From: Amycolatopsis jiangsuensis
Lineage (GTDB): Bacteria > Actinomycetota > Actinomycetes > Mycobacteriales > Pseudonocardiaceae
Reading direction: 5' to 3'
Assembly (NCBI RefSeq): GCF_014204865.1
Contig: NZ_JACHMG010000001.1
Location: forward strand, 868,001-932,000
DNA: 64,000 nucleotides
Below the pieces are notes generated by a model. It did not search any database. It was not told where the DNA came from and worked only from the letters and a program-made list of their open reading frames with translations. This document shows, piece after piece, positions 34,335 to 43,219 of the stretch. Numbering within the stretch: the stretch's first letter is position 1; every line of letters starts with the position of its first letter. A program made the translations under genes and the position numbers.

Positions 34335-35858
34335 CTACGGCGCGGCTCGGGCGTCGACGCGCTGGGTGCGGCGGGACGGCAGCAACTCCAGCCAGGCGGA
34401 GGAGTTCCGCCGCGGATAGGTCGTCGCCACGATCCGGTCGGGACGGATCACCGCGGCGCGGGCGGTGCCGAGCCAGTCGAGAAGTTCGGCGCAGTCGCGG
34501 GCGTCGACCACGACGGCGTCGAGCCGGCGCGCGGCCAGCGCCGCCTCGGCATCCAGCTCGCCGCGGTGCACGACACCGAACGCCGTGCCCAGCAGGTCGT
34601 CGAGGCGTTTCCGCCCGGCCGGGGTGGAGATCCACGGCTGCGGGCACGACGTTCCCGTCAGCCCGTCCCCGGGCCGGCGGCGCACCAGCGGACTCCGGCC
34701 CACGCGCGGGGACGAGGAATGCACGACGCGTTCGGAGAATCCGGGCAGCTTGCTCGCCGACGTGATCGCCCGACGGCGCAGCGCGGCGCCGAAAGCGGTG
34801 CTGCCCGTCATCGCCCAGCCCACCGCGACGGCGTTGCGGATCATCCTGGTGACGTGCGGTTTCCGCTCGCGCTCGTAGGTGTCGAGGAGACGTTCGTCCG
34901 CGCCCTCGTTGAGGACGAGAGCCAGCTTCCAGGCCAGGTTCATCGCGTCCCGCAGGCCAGAGCCCATGCCCTGGCCGATGAACGGCGGCGTCAGGTGGGC
35001 CGCGTCACCGAGCAGGAAGACGCGGCCCTTGCGCCAGCGGTCGGCCACTTGCGCGCGGAAGACGTACTCGGCGCGGCGGATCAGCTCGAACGGCGCGCCG
35101 TGGGTCCAGGGCCACAGCAGGGATTCCAGGTCGACGTCGTCGGGGGTTTCGCCCTCCCGCAGCTGGAATTCCCAGCGGTAGCGGGTCTCTCCGGCCTGCA
35201 TGAACGTTCCGGCCCGGTGCGGATCGCAAATCTGGTACACGCCGTTCCACACGTCGAGCTGTTTTTCGCAGACGACGTCGATGACCAGCCAGCGTTCCCC
35301 GGGCCGCAGGTCGCGCATTCCGGCGCCGAGGAAGGTCCTGGTCAGGCTGTTCGCGCCGTCGCAGCCCAGCAGCACGTGTGCGTCGATGTGGCTGGCTTCG
35401 CCGGTGTCCACGTCACGCACCCGCGCCCGGACCGCGGTGCGCCCGTCCGCAGGGAACTCGAACCGCTCCACCTCCTGACCGCCACGAAGCTCGATCTCCG
35501 GGTGGCCGGCGACCGCCTCGCGGAGAAGACGTTCGAGTTCGGGCTGGTCGAGGAGATTGGCTTCGGGCCAGCCGTGCGTGCCGACCAGCCGGTCACGGCG
35601 GAACTCCGCCACGGTCTTCAGCGATCCGTCCACGAGCCGCAACCCCGAAGCCGCGCGGCTGCGACGCTGGTACTCCTCGGCTATCCCGGCCTGCTGCAGG
35701 ATCCGCACGATCTCGTCATCGGTGTGCAGGGCGCGGGGGAGCGGGTAGCTGTCGTGGTGCCGTTCGAGGACGAGGGTGCTTACTCCCTGCTGCGCCAGCA
35801 GGATCGCGGCCGTCAGCCCGACCGGGCCGGCGCCGGTGACGAGAACCTGGTGGGTCAT
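34335..35858 (-). CDS. Group A FAD-dependent aromatic hydroxylase (MhpA-like)
   Basis: This 507-residue flavoprotein has the FAD motif VTGAGPVGLTAAILLAQQG, the DG motif VLLGCDGANSL and the second FAD motif FLLGDAAHLTPPFIGQGM. A thioredoxin-like C-terminal domain completes it, as in MhpA, PheA and resorcinol hydroxylases. It would add a hydroxyl next to an existing phenolic OH using NAD(P)H and O2, giving a catechol-type product. The upstream gene is an extradiol dioxygenase, 52 bases away, so the pair forms a hydroxylate-then-cleave module. Regulation is probably by the divergent TetR protein. Confidence 0.9.
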   Translation of the reverse strand: MTHQVLVTGAGPVGLTAAILLAQQGVSTLVLERHHDSYPLPRALHTDDEIVRILQQAGIAEEYQRRSRAASGLRLVDGSLKTVAEFRRDRLVGTHGWPEANLLDQPELERLLREAVAGHPEIELRGGQEVERFEFPADGRTAVRARVRDVDTGEASHIDAHVLLGCDGANSLTRTFLGAGMRDLRPGERWLVIDVVCEKQLDVWNGVYQICDPHRAGTFMQAGETRYRWEFQLREGETPDDVDLESLLWPWTHGAPFELIRRAEYVFRAQVADRWRKGRVFLLGDAAHLTPPFIGQGMGSGLRDAMNLAWKLALVLNEGADERLLDTYERERKPHVTRMIRNAVAVGWAMTGSTAFGAALRRRAITSASKLPGFSERVVHSSSPRVGRSPLVRRRPGDGLTGTSCPQPWISTPAGRKRLDDLLGTAFGVVHRGELDAEAALAARRLDAVVVDARDCAELLDWLGTARAAVIRPDRIVATTYPRRNSSAWLELLPSRRTQRVDARAAP

Positions 35859-35910
35859 CGGAGCACACCGCCGGGGGTTCGCCCGGGCGTGGCCGGCACA
35901 CGGTCGACAC

Positions 35911-37029
35911 TCATGAACTCATCGCTTTCATCAAGCTCAGCAACCGGCCGGCGTCGAGCTCGCTGTCGTCGCGCAGCGCGTGGAACACCTCGCGGAGCAT
36001 TTTCGGGGAGGGCTGGGCGCCGAGGAATTCCTTGGTCACCGGCGGACCCCACTGCGCCAGGCCGCTGGCCGACATCGGCGCCCACCCCGGCTCGACCGAA
36101 CTGTCGAACAGGTCCCCGTCGGCGAAGTGCTCCACCATCAGCCGGTCCGGGTCGTGCCAGTAGTCGAACAGCTGGCTGCCCTGGATGTGTCTCCCGATGC
36201 CCCAGGTCCGGTGGTAGCCCCGCTGCTTCAGGTATTCGCCGCCCGCGGCGATCGCGTCGAGGTCGGTGACCTGGTAGGCGGAGTGCACGTATTGCGCGGA
36301 CGGCCCCAGGTGCATCGCGACGGTGTGGTGGTCGGCGGGCACGCTGCCGCGGTCGCACCGCAGAAACGCCATGGTCGGACCCCGGTCCCGCTGCCCGGGC
36401 AGGAACAGGAAGTCGCTGGCGATCATGCCGAGGGTGTCCAGGTACCAGTCCAGGGCACGGCGGAACACCCGCGTCTCCAGCACGACGTGGCCGAGTCGCT
36501 GCACGCGGGAAGGCGCGCGCGGGGGTCGCTGCGGGCTGTTGACCCGCCTGCCCTCGCTGCCGAAGTTCAGCGTCAGCGCCCGCTGGTCCGGCAGCTCCGG
36601 AAGATCGGGCACCCCGTGCACCACCCGGACCGCGAAACCGCTCGGATCACGCAGGTCGACCACCTCGCCGGGTTCGTCCCGGCCGAACCGGCGCACGGCG
36701 GTCCCGGTGGCCGAGGCGAGCCGAACCAGGTCGGCCCGCTCGGCCGCGAAGAACGCGGGCCCGACGAACCGGGACGTCGGCCCTCGCCGGATCACCAGGC
36801 ACGGCGGGCCCGCGAACGTTCCCCGCAGGCGGAGCGTGTCGCCCTCGCGGGAGGCGACCTGGAAACCGAAGTCCCTGGCGAAGACCTCGGCCCTGGCCAG
36901 ATCCGGTTTCTCGAACTCGAGCCACGCGAGGTCGGTCACCTTGATCACCGGCCGGACACTGCGACCCGCGTGCTCGTGCGGGAGTGCCCCTCGGTCGCTG
37001 TGGAGGTCCGCATGAGCGTGGTCAGCCAT
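35911..37029 (-). CDS. Extradiol ring-cleavage dioxygenase (VOC family)
   Basis: A 372-residue two-domain vicinal-oxygen-chelate protein. The second domain holds the iron facial triad His181 (RLGHVVLE), His249 (YVHSAYQV) and Glu300 (LMVEHFADGD). This arrangement is typical of catechol 2,3-dioxygenases and 2,3-dihydroxybiphenyl dioxygenases, which open the ring beside the two hydroxyls. The ATG at 37029 is preceded by GGGAGG at five bases. An N-terminal His-rich extension (ADHAHADLHSDRGALPHEHA) is unusual. It is the first gene of the leftward operon and lies opposite the TetR gene across an AT-rich promoter zone (37045-37090). Confidence 0.9.
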   Translation of the reverse strand: MADHAHADLHSDRGALPHEHAGRSVRPVIKVTDLAWLEFEKPDLARAEVFARDFGFQVASREGDTLRLRGTFAGPPCLVIRRGPTSRFVGPAFFAAERADLVRLASATGTAVRRFGRDEPGEVVDLRDPSGFAVRVVHGVPDLPELPDQRALTLNFGSEGRRVNSPQRPPRAPSRVQRLGHVVLETRVFRRALDWYLDTLGMIASDFLFLPGQRDRGPTMAFLRCDRGSVPADHHTVAMHLGPSAQYVHSAYQVTDLDAIAAGGEYLKQRGYHRTWGIGRHIQGSQLFDYWHDPDRLMVEHFADGDLFDSSVEPGWAPMSASGLAQWGPPVTKEFLGAQPSPKMLREVFHALRDDSELDAGRLLSLMKAMSS

Positions 37030-37123
37030 CACTGCCTCCCGAAGGTCTCATAACTGATGCTTTCCTCAATTATGATTACATACAGTATAAAGAAGGGCAA
37101 CGTCGTCCGACGAGAGTGATCAA

Positions 37124-37141
37124 GGCGTCAGAGTTGACGCC
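37124..37141. promoter_or_regulatory. Perfect palindrome, probable TetR operator
   Basis: GGCGTCA (37124-37130), spacer GAGT, TGACGCC (37135-37141). The site ends 15 bases before the tetR start and lies about 95 bases upstream of the dioxygenase start. A TetR dimer bound here would repress its own gene directly. The AT-rich block at 37050-37090 between the genes probably holds the promoter of the catabolic operon. Confidence 0.6.
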
Positions 37142-37156
37142 GGTTACACTGCGGAC

Positions 37157-37870
37157 ATGACCAAGCCGGGAAACGCGGGCGAGCCGGCGCAGAGCACGCC
37201 GGCCGAGTTGTCCGGGTCGACCGAGCCGTCTGGGTCGACGGCGCCGTCCGAGCCGACCCGCCGCGACCGGCGCAAGGCCAGGACCCGACGGGCGCTGATC
37301 ACCGCGGCCCGCGGATTCCTTGCGCGGCAAGGCCATCTGGACGTGAGCATCCAGGACATCACCGAAGCGGCCGACGTCGGTTTCGGCTCCTTCTACAACC
37401 ACTTCTCCGGCAAGGACGAGCTGGTGCGCGCGGCGATCGAGGACACCCTCGAAGAGCACGGCCGGATGCTCGACGCGCAGACCGCGCATCTCGAGGATCC
37501 GGCCGCCGTCTTCGCGGCGAGCCTGCGGGCGACCGTCCGCCTGGCCGAAAGTCACCCGGAGATCGCCAGGATCCTCGTCAGCACCGGCCTGCGATACCTC
37601 GACCGCGGCCTGGCGCCGCGTGCGCTTCGGGACATCACCCGGGCGATCGAGAGCGGCCAGTTCGAGGTCGCCAACCCGCACCTGGCACTGGCCACCACCG
37701 GCGGTTCGCTGCTGGGACTGGTCCACATGCGACTCGAACACCCGGAGCTGCTCGACGACGACGCCCCCGAGGAGTTCGCCGAACAACTCCTGCGAGCGTT
37801 CGGCATGCCGCGCCGGTCAGCCCGTTCCCGCGCCCGCGCGGCACCACCGGAGCGCTCGCCCGGCGAGTGA
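37157..37870 (+). CDS. TetR/AcrR-family regulator of the aromatic module
   Basis: This 237-residue regulator has a disordered N-terminal tail with a repeat of Ser, Thr, Pro and Glu (SGSTEPSGSTAPSEPT). A standard TetR helix-turn-helix follows (ALITAARGFLARQGHLDVSI, then VGFGSFYNHFSGKDELV) and a helical ligand domain. It is divergent from the hydroxylase-dioxygenase operon and has a perfect palindrome just before its start, so it very probably represses both. The inducer would be the phenolic substrate or a pathway product. The low-complexity tail is not typical and its role is unclear. Confidence 0.9.
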   Translation: MTKPGNAGEPAQSTPAELSGSTEPSGSTAPSEPTRRDRRKARTRRALITAARGFLARQGHLDVSIQDITEAADVGFGSFYNHFSGKDELVRAAIEDTLEEHGRMLDAQTAHLEDPAAVFAASLRATVRLAESHPEIARILVSTGLRYLDRGLAPRALRDITRAIESGQFEVANPHLALATTGGSLLGLVHMRLEHPELLDDDAPEEFAEQLLRAFGMPRRSARSRARAAPPERSPGE

Positions 37871-37991
37871 CCTCGGCGGCAGCCGGCCGGGCGGCGAGGT
37901 TGGGCCGAACCAGCTGTCGCTGCGGACGCTCAGTGCGCGGGCGAACTCCGGCCTGGTCTACCTCTGGTGCCAGCACCACCAACATCTTCAT

Positions 37992-38013
37992 TGTTCGATG
38001 GAGACATCGAACA
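37992..38013. repeat. Perfect 9-bp inverted repeat before the IS remnant
   Basis: TGTTCGATG (37992-38000), loop GAGA, CATCGAACA (38005-38013). It lies 19 bases before the ATG of the IS3 orfA remnant. It could be part of the IS leader, limiting transposase translation by a hairpin, or a host operator. The pairing is complete over nine bases. Confidence 0.55.
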
Positions 38014-38031
38014 CCCGGAGGATTCACAGTC

Positions 38032-38222
38032 ATGGCGGCACGACGGAAGTGCCCGGACGAGTTCGGGAGCGGGCGGCGCGTCTGGTAGTGGAGGCCAGGC
38101 GGGATCTTGTGTCGGCGGCCGGGGCGATCAAACGGGTCGCCGACCAGCTCGGTGTGCACCCGGAGGCGTTGCGGACGTGGGTGAAGCAGGCCGAGACCGC
38201 ACGAGATCACGAACAAGGCCCG
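38032..38222 (+). mobile_element. IS3-family orfA remnant, frameshifted and truncated
   Basis: The ATG at 38032 follows GGAGG and starts MAARRKCPDEF. One base is then missing near 38060, and the frame continues RERAARLVVEARRDLVSAAG, with IKRVADQLGVHPEALRTWVK. This is the helix-turn-helix of IS3/IS1372-type orfA transposase subunits. It stops at about codon 63, a few bases before the end of the carboxylesterase gene. OrfB and terminal inverted repeats are not visible. It marks the start of the degraded accessory region. Confidence 0.8.
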
Positions 38223-38232
38223 TACACGCCCA

Positions 38233-39780
38233 TCAGCCGGCGCGGTAGGGAACTGGTGTGCGGACGACTTCGAGCTCGTCCTGTCGGAGGGCGGGCAATA
38301 TGGGGTTGGTTTCGCCGTCGAAAAGTTTGACGGAGTTGGGCCTGGCAGTGTCGACACTCGTCCATCCCGGGTCACCGGTGGCTGCGAACGATGTCCAATC
38401 ACGCTGCAGGGTTTCGGCGAGTCCGGCCGGGGGAGAGTCGCCAATGGACGGCTGCCACGCCGCGTATGTCTCGAAAAGGAACGGGGCTTCGCCGGAATGC
38501 GACGCGCCCAAGTCCCCCACGGGGAAACACCAGGCGAACTCGTAGAGCCACGCTGCCCCGCCTCTGGCGGCATGCGCTTCGGCGAGAGCGTGGGCGGGCA
38601 CACGGAACGCGTGTTCGGTTGCCACAGCGCAGTACAAGTCCTGGGCCGTGGCCTTGGGCCGGTTGCGGCTGAACGTCTCGAGCACCGCGGGGTCGATTTC
38701 CAACAGGCCCAGGCTTTCGTGCAGTGCGGCCTGCGAGTCGGCGGCGGTCTCGATGTGGCTTGAGATCGCGTATCGCCGGAACGTTCGCATCTCGTCGGTG
38801 GTCGCGCCGATCAGCAGAGGCACCTCGCGCCGCCCGCCGCCGGACGAAACGGCTTCGACCGGCAGCCGGGGGATCACATCGTCGTCTCGGACCGGGAAGA
38901 ACGCGAGCTGTCCTCAAGAACGGGCGACCGTGCTGCTGCCCCACCGGGTGGGGGCGGGGTCGTTCTCGAAGTCGTGGATCGTCGCGAGTTGCGCGGCGAT
39001 GAGATCTTCTCGTGCGGTACCCCCGAGCGTGGCAGCGTCCGGCTCGACACCGAGCCGCCTGCTCCAGTCCCGCGACACGCGGCGCGCGTCCTCGGGCTCC
39101 GCGACCATCGTGCCCCCGCCGCCACTTTGGACTATCACCCGGTGGAACAGCCCTTCTGCGCGCGGACTGGCGAAAAGCAGCGCCGCGCTCACCCCGCCCG
39201 CAGATGTGCCGAAGACGGTGACGTTGGCGGGGTCCCCGCCGAAGGCGTGGATGTTCTCGTGCACCCACTCCAGGGCGGCGATCTGGTCACGGATCCCGCG
39301 GTTGCTGGGGGCGCCGTCAATTTCGGCGAACCCGGGAGCCCCGAGCCGGTAGTTGATGGCGACGACGACCACGCCGCGCCGCGCGAGGCACGCCGCTCCG
39401 TCGAACGTCGCCAAGGTGTTCGAGCCGACCTGGAAGGCGCTGCCGTGGATCCACACCATGACCGGCAGTCCGGACCTGCCCGGATCCGGTGTCGTCACGT
39501 TCACGTTCAAACACTCACCAGCGGGGTCCAAGGAGGCCGCCAGCGGCCGCAGGGAGCCCAACTGCTCGGCTTGCGGTACCGGTGGCCCGGCGGCGGTGGC
39601 CTCCCACACCCCGTCCCACCCAGCGGCGGGAAGCGGAGCCGCGAACAAGAGGCGACCAGCGGGCGCGGCCGCGTAGGGGATCCCCCGGAACACTGCCACA
39701 TCGCCTTCGAGACAACCACGGACGCGCCCCGAGGCCGTCCGCACCACCACATCCACCACGTGCTGCTCCTCACTTTCCAT
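38233..39780 (-). pseudogene. Type-B carboxylesterase interrupted by an in-frame TGA
   Basis: A complete carboxylesterase of about 515 residues in a single frame, except for a TGA at 38914-38916. The N-terminal part has VFRGIPYAAAPAG, LNVNVTTP, VMVWIHGSAF and the nucleophile elbow FGTSAGGVSAALL. After the stop the same frame continues GQLAFFPVRDDDVIPRLPVE, then LLIGATTDEMRTFRR, and the region of the catalytic His (ASHSGEAPFLF). The acidic residue and Ser are in the first half, the His in the second, so the stop separates the triad. The ATG at 39780 begins MESEEQHVV. No ribosome site is clear. A nonsense mutation is the simplest reading. Confidence 0.82.
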
Positions 39781-40040
39781 TAATGGTGTTCTGCACAGCA
39801 ACTACAAGCCTGGCAGCGCATCAGGATCGTCAACGCCGACCGGTCTGGGCCGGGTCTTGCGGACACCTCATCCCATCGCGCCGAGTGCCAACGCTCGGAT
39901 CAGTAAGAGCAATCGAGATCGGCCACGTACTCGAGGACCGGATCCTTGATTTCGTGAAAACGGCGGCAACGGCGTGCGGGCACTGCTGTTCCGGTAGGTC
40001 AAGGCAGCCTCGAAGTGCTGGCAATAGTTGGCAAGAATCG

Positions 40041-40214
40041 TCAGTGATGCCCTCGACCGCACCAGGCCAGCTGTGCCGCTGGGGCCCGGAGCTGAGCAGC
40101 TGCTTCGGCCACGTCTACCACGTCACACTGAACGCCAGCTCGGGCAAGTGCAATCGCCCAGGGAGTCCCGGCGACGCTGCCGCCGACGATGAAGGCGAAA
40201 GAAATGCACGTCAT
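40041..40214 (-). pseudogene. N-terminal stub of an FAD-dependent monooxygenase
   Basis: Fifty-seven codons encode MTCISFAFIVGGSVAGTPW and then AIALARAGVQCDVVDVAEAA, the Rossmann FAD-binding start (GGSVAG in place of GxGxxG) of a group A flavin monooxygenase. The similarity ends at about residue 45, and a stop follows; the remaining 350 or more residues are missing. The 39781-40040 stretch beyond it shows no gene. This is a truncated relic, consistent with island decay. Confidence 0.7.
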
Positions 40215-40348
40215 ATCCACATATTTCTTGTCTCGACTTGCAGCTGCAACTTCCACAAGCTCATCTCACGCGACCAGGAGTGCCGGCGCGCGTCGGCGCC
40301 TCCGTTTCACACCCGGAGCAGGCTTCCGGTGTCGTGGCCCACGCTCCG

Positions 40349-41076
40349 CTACTTGCGCTGTGCATGCAGGTACCACATCTGGCTGAGCACGCGGCCGCGC
40401 TCGTCGGTGCGGATGTCTGTCGGGTCGAGGGTGCGTGTGCCGGCGAACTGACCGCTGAGGCGGTGCAGTTGTTCGGGTGTTATCGCCGTGATGTAGTCCG
40501 CTTGTTCGATCCCGAGGATGTCCCAGTACGTGCTGAGGTGTTCGCGCAGATCCGCCTGGCTCACGCTGATCGGCGGGGGGGGGCGCCCTGGTCCGCGTCC
40601 GTCAAGCAATACACGTGCAGGTGGGCATCCGGCAGTGTGACGCGGTGCAACGCCGCGGCGTAGTCGTGCCGCTGCTGGTCGTCTAGGCAGTGATACAGCG
40701 CGCTGTCGAGGACGGTGCGGTACCGCTGCTCGATGCCGTCGAGGGCGGTCACGTCGGCGTGGACGAACTCGATGTCGACCCCGTGTTGCTGCGCTCGCTC
40801 GCGTGCCGTCGCGAGTGCGGTCGGCGCTCTATCGACAGCGGTGACGCAATGGCCGTGCTGGGCAAGCAGGATCGCGTTGTCACCGAGTCCGCAGCCGACA
40901 TCGAGGACCTCGTCTTGCAGCTCGCCGCTCTCGATCAGCCGTGCTATCTCGGGTTGTGCCTCGCCTATGTCCCACGGCGGTACCTCGAGGGCGAATTCCA
41001 TCCCCTCGACGGGCGGTTTGCCCTGGTAGGAAGCCTCGAAGTCGACTTCCTCGGTGCGGAACTCCGGTTGTGGCAT
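40349..41076 (-). pseudogene. SAM-dependent methyltransferase, frameshifted at a poly-G tract
   Basis: Two frames give one class I methyltransferase of about 240 residues. The first runs from ATG 41076 (after GAGGAG) with VLDVGCGLGDNAILLAQHGH, the SAM-binding motif I, and VHADVTALDG and VLDSALYHCLDD as later motifs. It leaves frame at a run of nine G at 40575-40583. The second frame supplies the C terminus, VSQADLREHLSTYWDILGIE to MWYLHAQRK. Slippage on the G run could restore the frame in some cells, or the base count may be misread. The acceptor substrate is unknown. It lies in the accessory region, opposite in context to the GntR gene. Confidence 0.78.
40575..40583. repeat. Nine-G homopolymer inside the methyltransferase gene
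   Basis: GGGGGGGGG at the exact point where the methyltransferase frame changes. Homopolymers of this length are typical slippage sites for polymerase and also typical sequencing-error sites. Confidence 0.85.
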
Positions 41077-41188
41077 GGCCACTCCTCTTGCGACGAAAAC
41101 CGAATGCGTGATGAACAATGTGGCCGATGCCATGGTGCGGTTGTCCAAGCACTGGCCGCGAATCGTCATTGGCCTTCTCGCCGATAGT

Positions 41189-41941
41189 TCAGGTTCGTGG
41201 GTCCGGGGAGACATGTTGCGCCGTGTTGCCTGGTCCAGGTCGCGCTCCGGGTACGTCGCGCGTCACGCTGTGGGCTCGTGCTGCTTCGGTGATTGCGTTG
41301 GCGTCCTGCCTGGTGATGGCCTCGACGAGGTCGGCGTGTACCTGATAGCGCACCTGCATGGCCTGGGAGGCGGATTCGCCCTCGATGAGCTGGATTTCGC
41401 GGGTGTGGTCACGGATGAGGGCCAGCAAGGCGAGGTAGAGGGAACGCAGCATCGGGCTGGGGTTGACTTGCGCGAGGAGTTCGTGGAGGCGCCAGTTGGC
41501 CGCCATGAAGCCGGGCACGCTTCCGGTGCTCATCGCGGAGGCCATGGCGTTGATCTCGTTGTTGTAGCCGGCGATGTGTGCAGGCGAAGAGTGCCAGGCC
41601 GCGTCATGGAACAGCAGCGGGTCGAGGGCGTCGCGGATTCGGATGGCGTCGGCGACGGAGGTCTCGTCGGAGTCGAGTGCCAGAACGGAGTGCCCGAGCC
41701 TGACCAGGGGAGCCTGTTCGGCGACGAAGAGTCCACCGCCGGGGCCCGGGCGTACCTCGATGAGACCGCGGGACTGGAGCAGGCGTAGCGCTTCGTTGAA
41801 GGTGCCGACGGAAACCTGGCAGGTCTCGCGTAGTTCCGTCTTGGTGCCGAGGCGCGTGCCGGGTTCGGTGTTGCGAGCGAGGCCTTCGATCAAGGAAGCG
41901 GCCTGCGCCGCCCTGGTACCGGATCGGCCACCAGCGGACAT
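41189..41941 (-). CDS. GntR/FadR-family transcriptional regulator
   Basis: A 250-residue regulator. The winged helix includes [20 protein letters not shown] and [19 protein letters not shown]. The FCD-type helical ligand domain carries the metal-binding pattern around [24 protein letters not shown] and [11 protein letters not shown]. FadR-subfamily members with this domain sense organic acids from aromatic, sugar-acid or fatty-acid pathways. The ATG at 41941 follows GGAGG; the longer frame beyond it is not needed. It is divergent from the fumarylacetoacetase-like gene, and a promoter/operator lies in the gap, so it was the regulator of that catabolic operon. Confidence 0.88.
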   Translation of the reverse strand: MSAGGRSGTRAAQAASLIEGLARNTEPGTRLGTKTELRETCQVSVGTFNEALRLLQSRGLIEVRPGPGGGLFVAEQAPLVRLGHSVLALDSDETSVADAIRIRDALDPLLFHDAAWHSSPAHIAGYNNEINAMASAMSTGSVPGFMAANWRLHELLAQVNPSPMLRSLYLALLALIRDHTREIQLIEGESASQAMQVRYQVHADLVEAITRQDANAITEAARAHSVTRDVPGARPGPGNTAQHVSPDPRT

Positions 41942-41979
41942 CAGGAGCCCTCCACGGATATAACAGTCATGATGGTTTC

Positions 41980-42014
41980 TTGACACTGCGATGCCTTCGA
42001 GGTAGGACACTACC
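41980..42014 (+). promoter_or_regulatory. Sigma-70 promoter overlapped by an inverted-repeat operator
   Basis: A -35 box TTGACA (41980-41985) and -10 TAGGAC (42003-42008) are separated by exactly 17 bases. The inverted repeat GGTAG-GACA-CTACC (42001-42014) lies over the -10 box and resembles half-sites of FadR-type GntR operators. The transcript would start near 42015, 40 bases before the ATG of the FAH-like ORF; a palindrome CGTTTAAACG sits in this leader at 42029-42038. The divergent GntR protein is the likely repressor. Confidence 0.65.
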
Positions 42015-42054
42015 ATATTCATCATGCTCGTTTAAACGGGCACGAAGGAGGGGC

Positions 42055-43190
42055 ATGCGTGTCGCCAATCTCGCAGGTCAGCTTGTGCTCCGGGCCGGGA
42101 CAGGTGCTGTCGATGCCGACACAGCGAGTCCGTTCGACCTCGAGAAACTCGGGCCTCCGGCTCCGCGACCCAGGCAGGTCTTCGGAATCGGGCTCGACTA
42201 CCGGGATCACGCGAAAGAGGTCGGGCATGCCGTGTCGAACTCGCACTGGCTGCGGGAGCGAGGCGTCGGTGCGGGTGACCGCGTCGTGGGCTATCTGCCC
42301 GACAGTGGGCATGCCGTCGTGGCCTTCCTCGCCGCGGCGTCGATCGGCGCGGTCTGGTCGGTCTGTGGCCAGGACTACGGGCCCGGCGGAGCCGCTCGGT
42401 CGTGAACTACTCACCGTACGGGAGGTATTGCAAGTCCCTGCCGGTGGGCTGCCTGCCGACGGGAAGCACGACGGAACCGATGGGGAGAAGGCGGTCGTGG
42501 GCGAGCACGATCCGGTGTTCGCGTGGGTGGACTTCGAGGCTCCGCTGTGGGTGTCGTTTTCGTCGGGCGCAACGGGTGCACTCAAAGGATTCGTCCACGA
42601 ACACGGTGGTTTTCTGCCGGACAGCTACAAGCTGTCGGGACTGTACTTCGCTCTGAGGCACGGGGACCGGTTCCTCCGGTGCACCACGACTGACTGGATG
42701 GTGTGGAACCTGTTTGTCTCCGGCCTGCTGATCGGGGCAACGAGTATGCCTTATGACGGAAGTCCTGCGTTTCCCGATCCGAAGCGGTTGTTCGAAGTCG
42801 CTTCCGAGCAGGCGGTTGCGGTACTTGGCGTCGTTCACGGCTATTTGCGCACCTGCGCCAAAGCCGGCGTCGAGCCCGACCGGGTCTTCGACCTCGGCGA
42901 CCTGCGCGTGCTCGATTTCACGGGTGCTCCGCTGTCAGCCCGATATCGCGTATGGGTTCGCGACCATGTCGGAGTTTCTGTGCATGTCGTTTCTGTAACC
43001 GGTGGCGCGGACGTCGTGAGCGGATTCGCTGGCAGTGCTCCTGCCACGCCGGTATGGGCCGGCGGAGACCTCGCCGCTACTCGGCGTCGACCTGCGGGTC
43101 CGGGATTCGGGAGGACGCCCCGTCGTCGACGAGCATTCCGGAGGTTCCCTGTCCAGCAGTGGATGTTGAACGCGTCTATTGCTCGGGTGG
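42055..43190 (+). pseudogene. Chimeric relic: FAH-type N terminus joined to acetoacetyl-CoA synthetase
   Basis: The first ORF (42055-42405, GGAGG start) begins like fumarylacetoacetase/acylpyruvase proteins: [15 protein letters not shown] and [17 protein letters not shown]. After residue 57 it switches to acetoacetyl-CoA synthetase sequence: [20 protein letters not shown] and [20 protein letters not shown]. After a frame change near 42400 the same synthetase continues with LWVSFSSGATGALKGFVHEH, DRFLRCTTTDWMVWNLFVSG and TGGADVVSGFAGSAP. It decays past 43080 with another frame change. An internal deletion joined two catabolic genes. The original pathway probably linked aromatic ring breakdown to acetoacetate use. 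Confidence 0.75.
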
Positions 43191-43219
43191 CAGTATGCAG
43201 GTTGGTTGAAGGGATGATT

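Noticed and set aside
37900..38230. Left attachment site of the island
   Set aside because: No copy of the tRNA-Pro 3' sequence was found here by eye, so the boundary cannot be set.
38914..38916. Selenocysteine insertion at the TGA of the carboxylesterase
   Set aside because: The position is not a known catalytic Cys site in the family, and no SECIS-like hairpin follows directly; a nonsense mutation is simpler.
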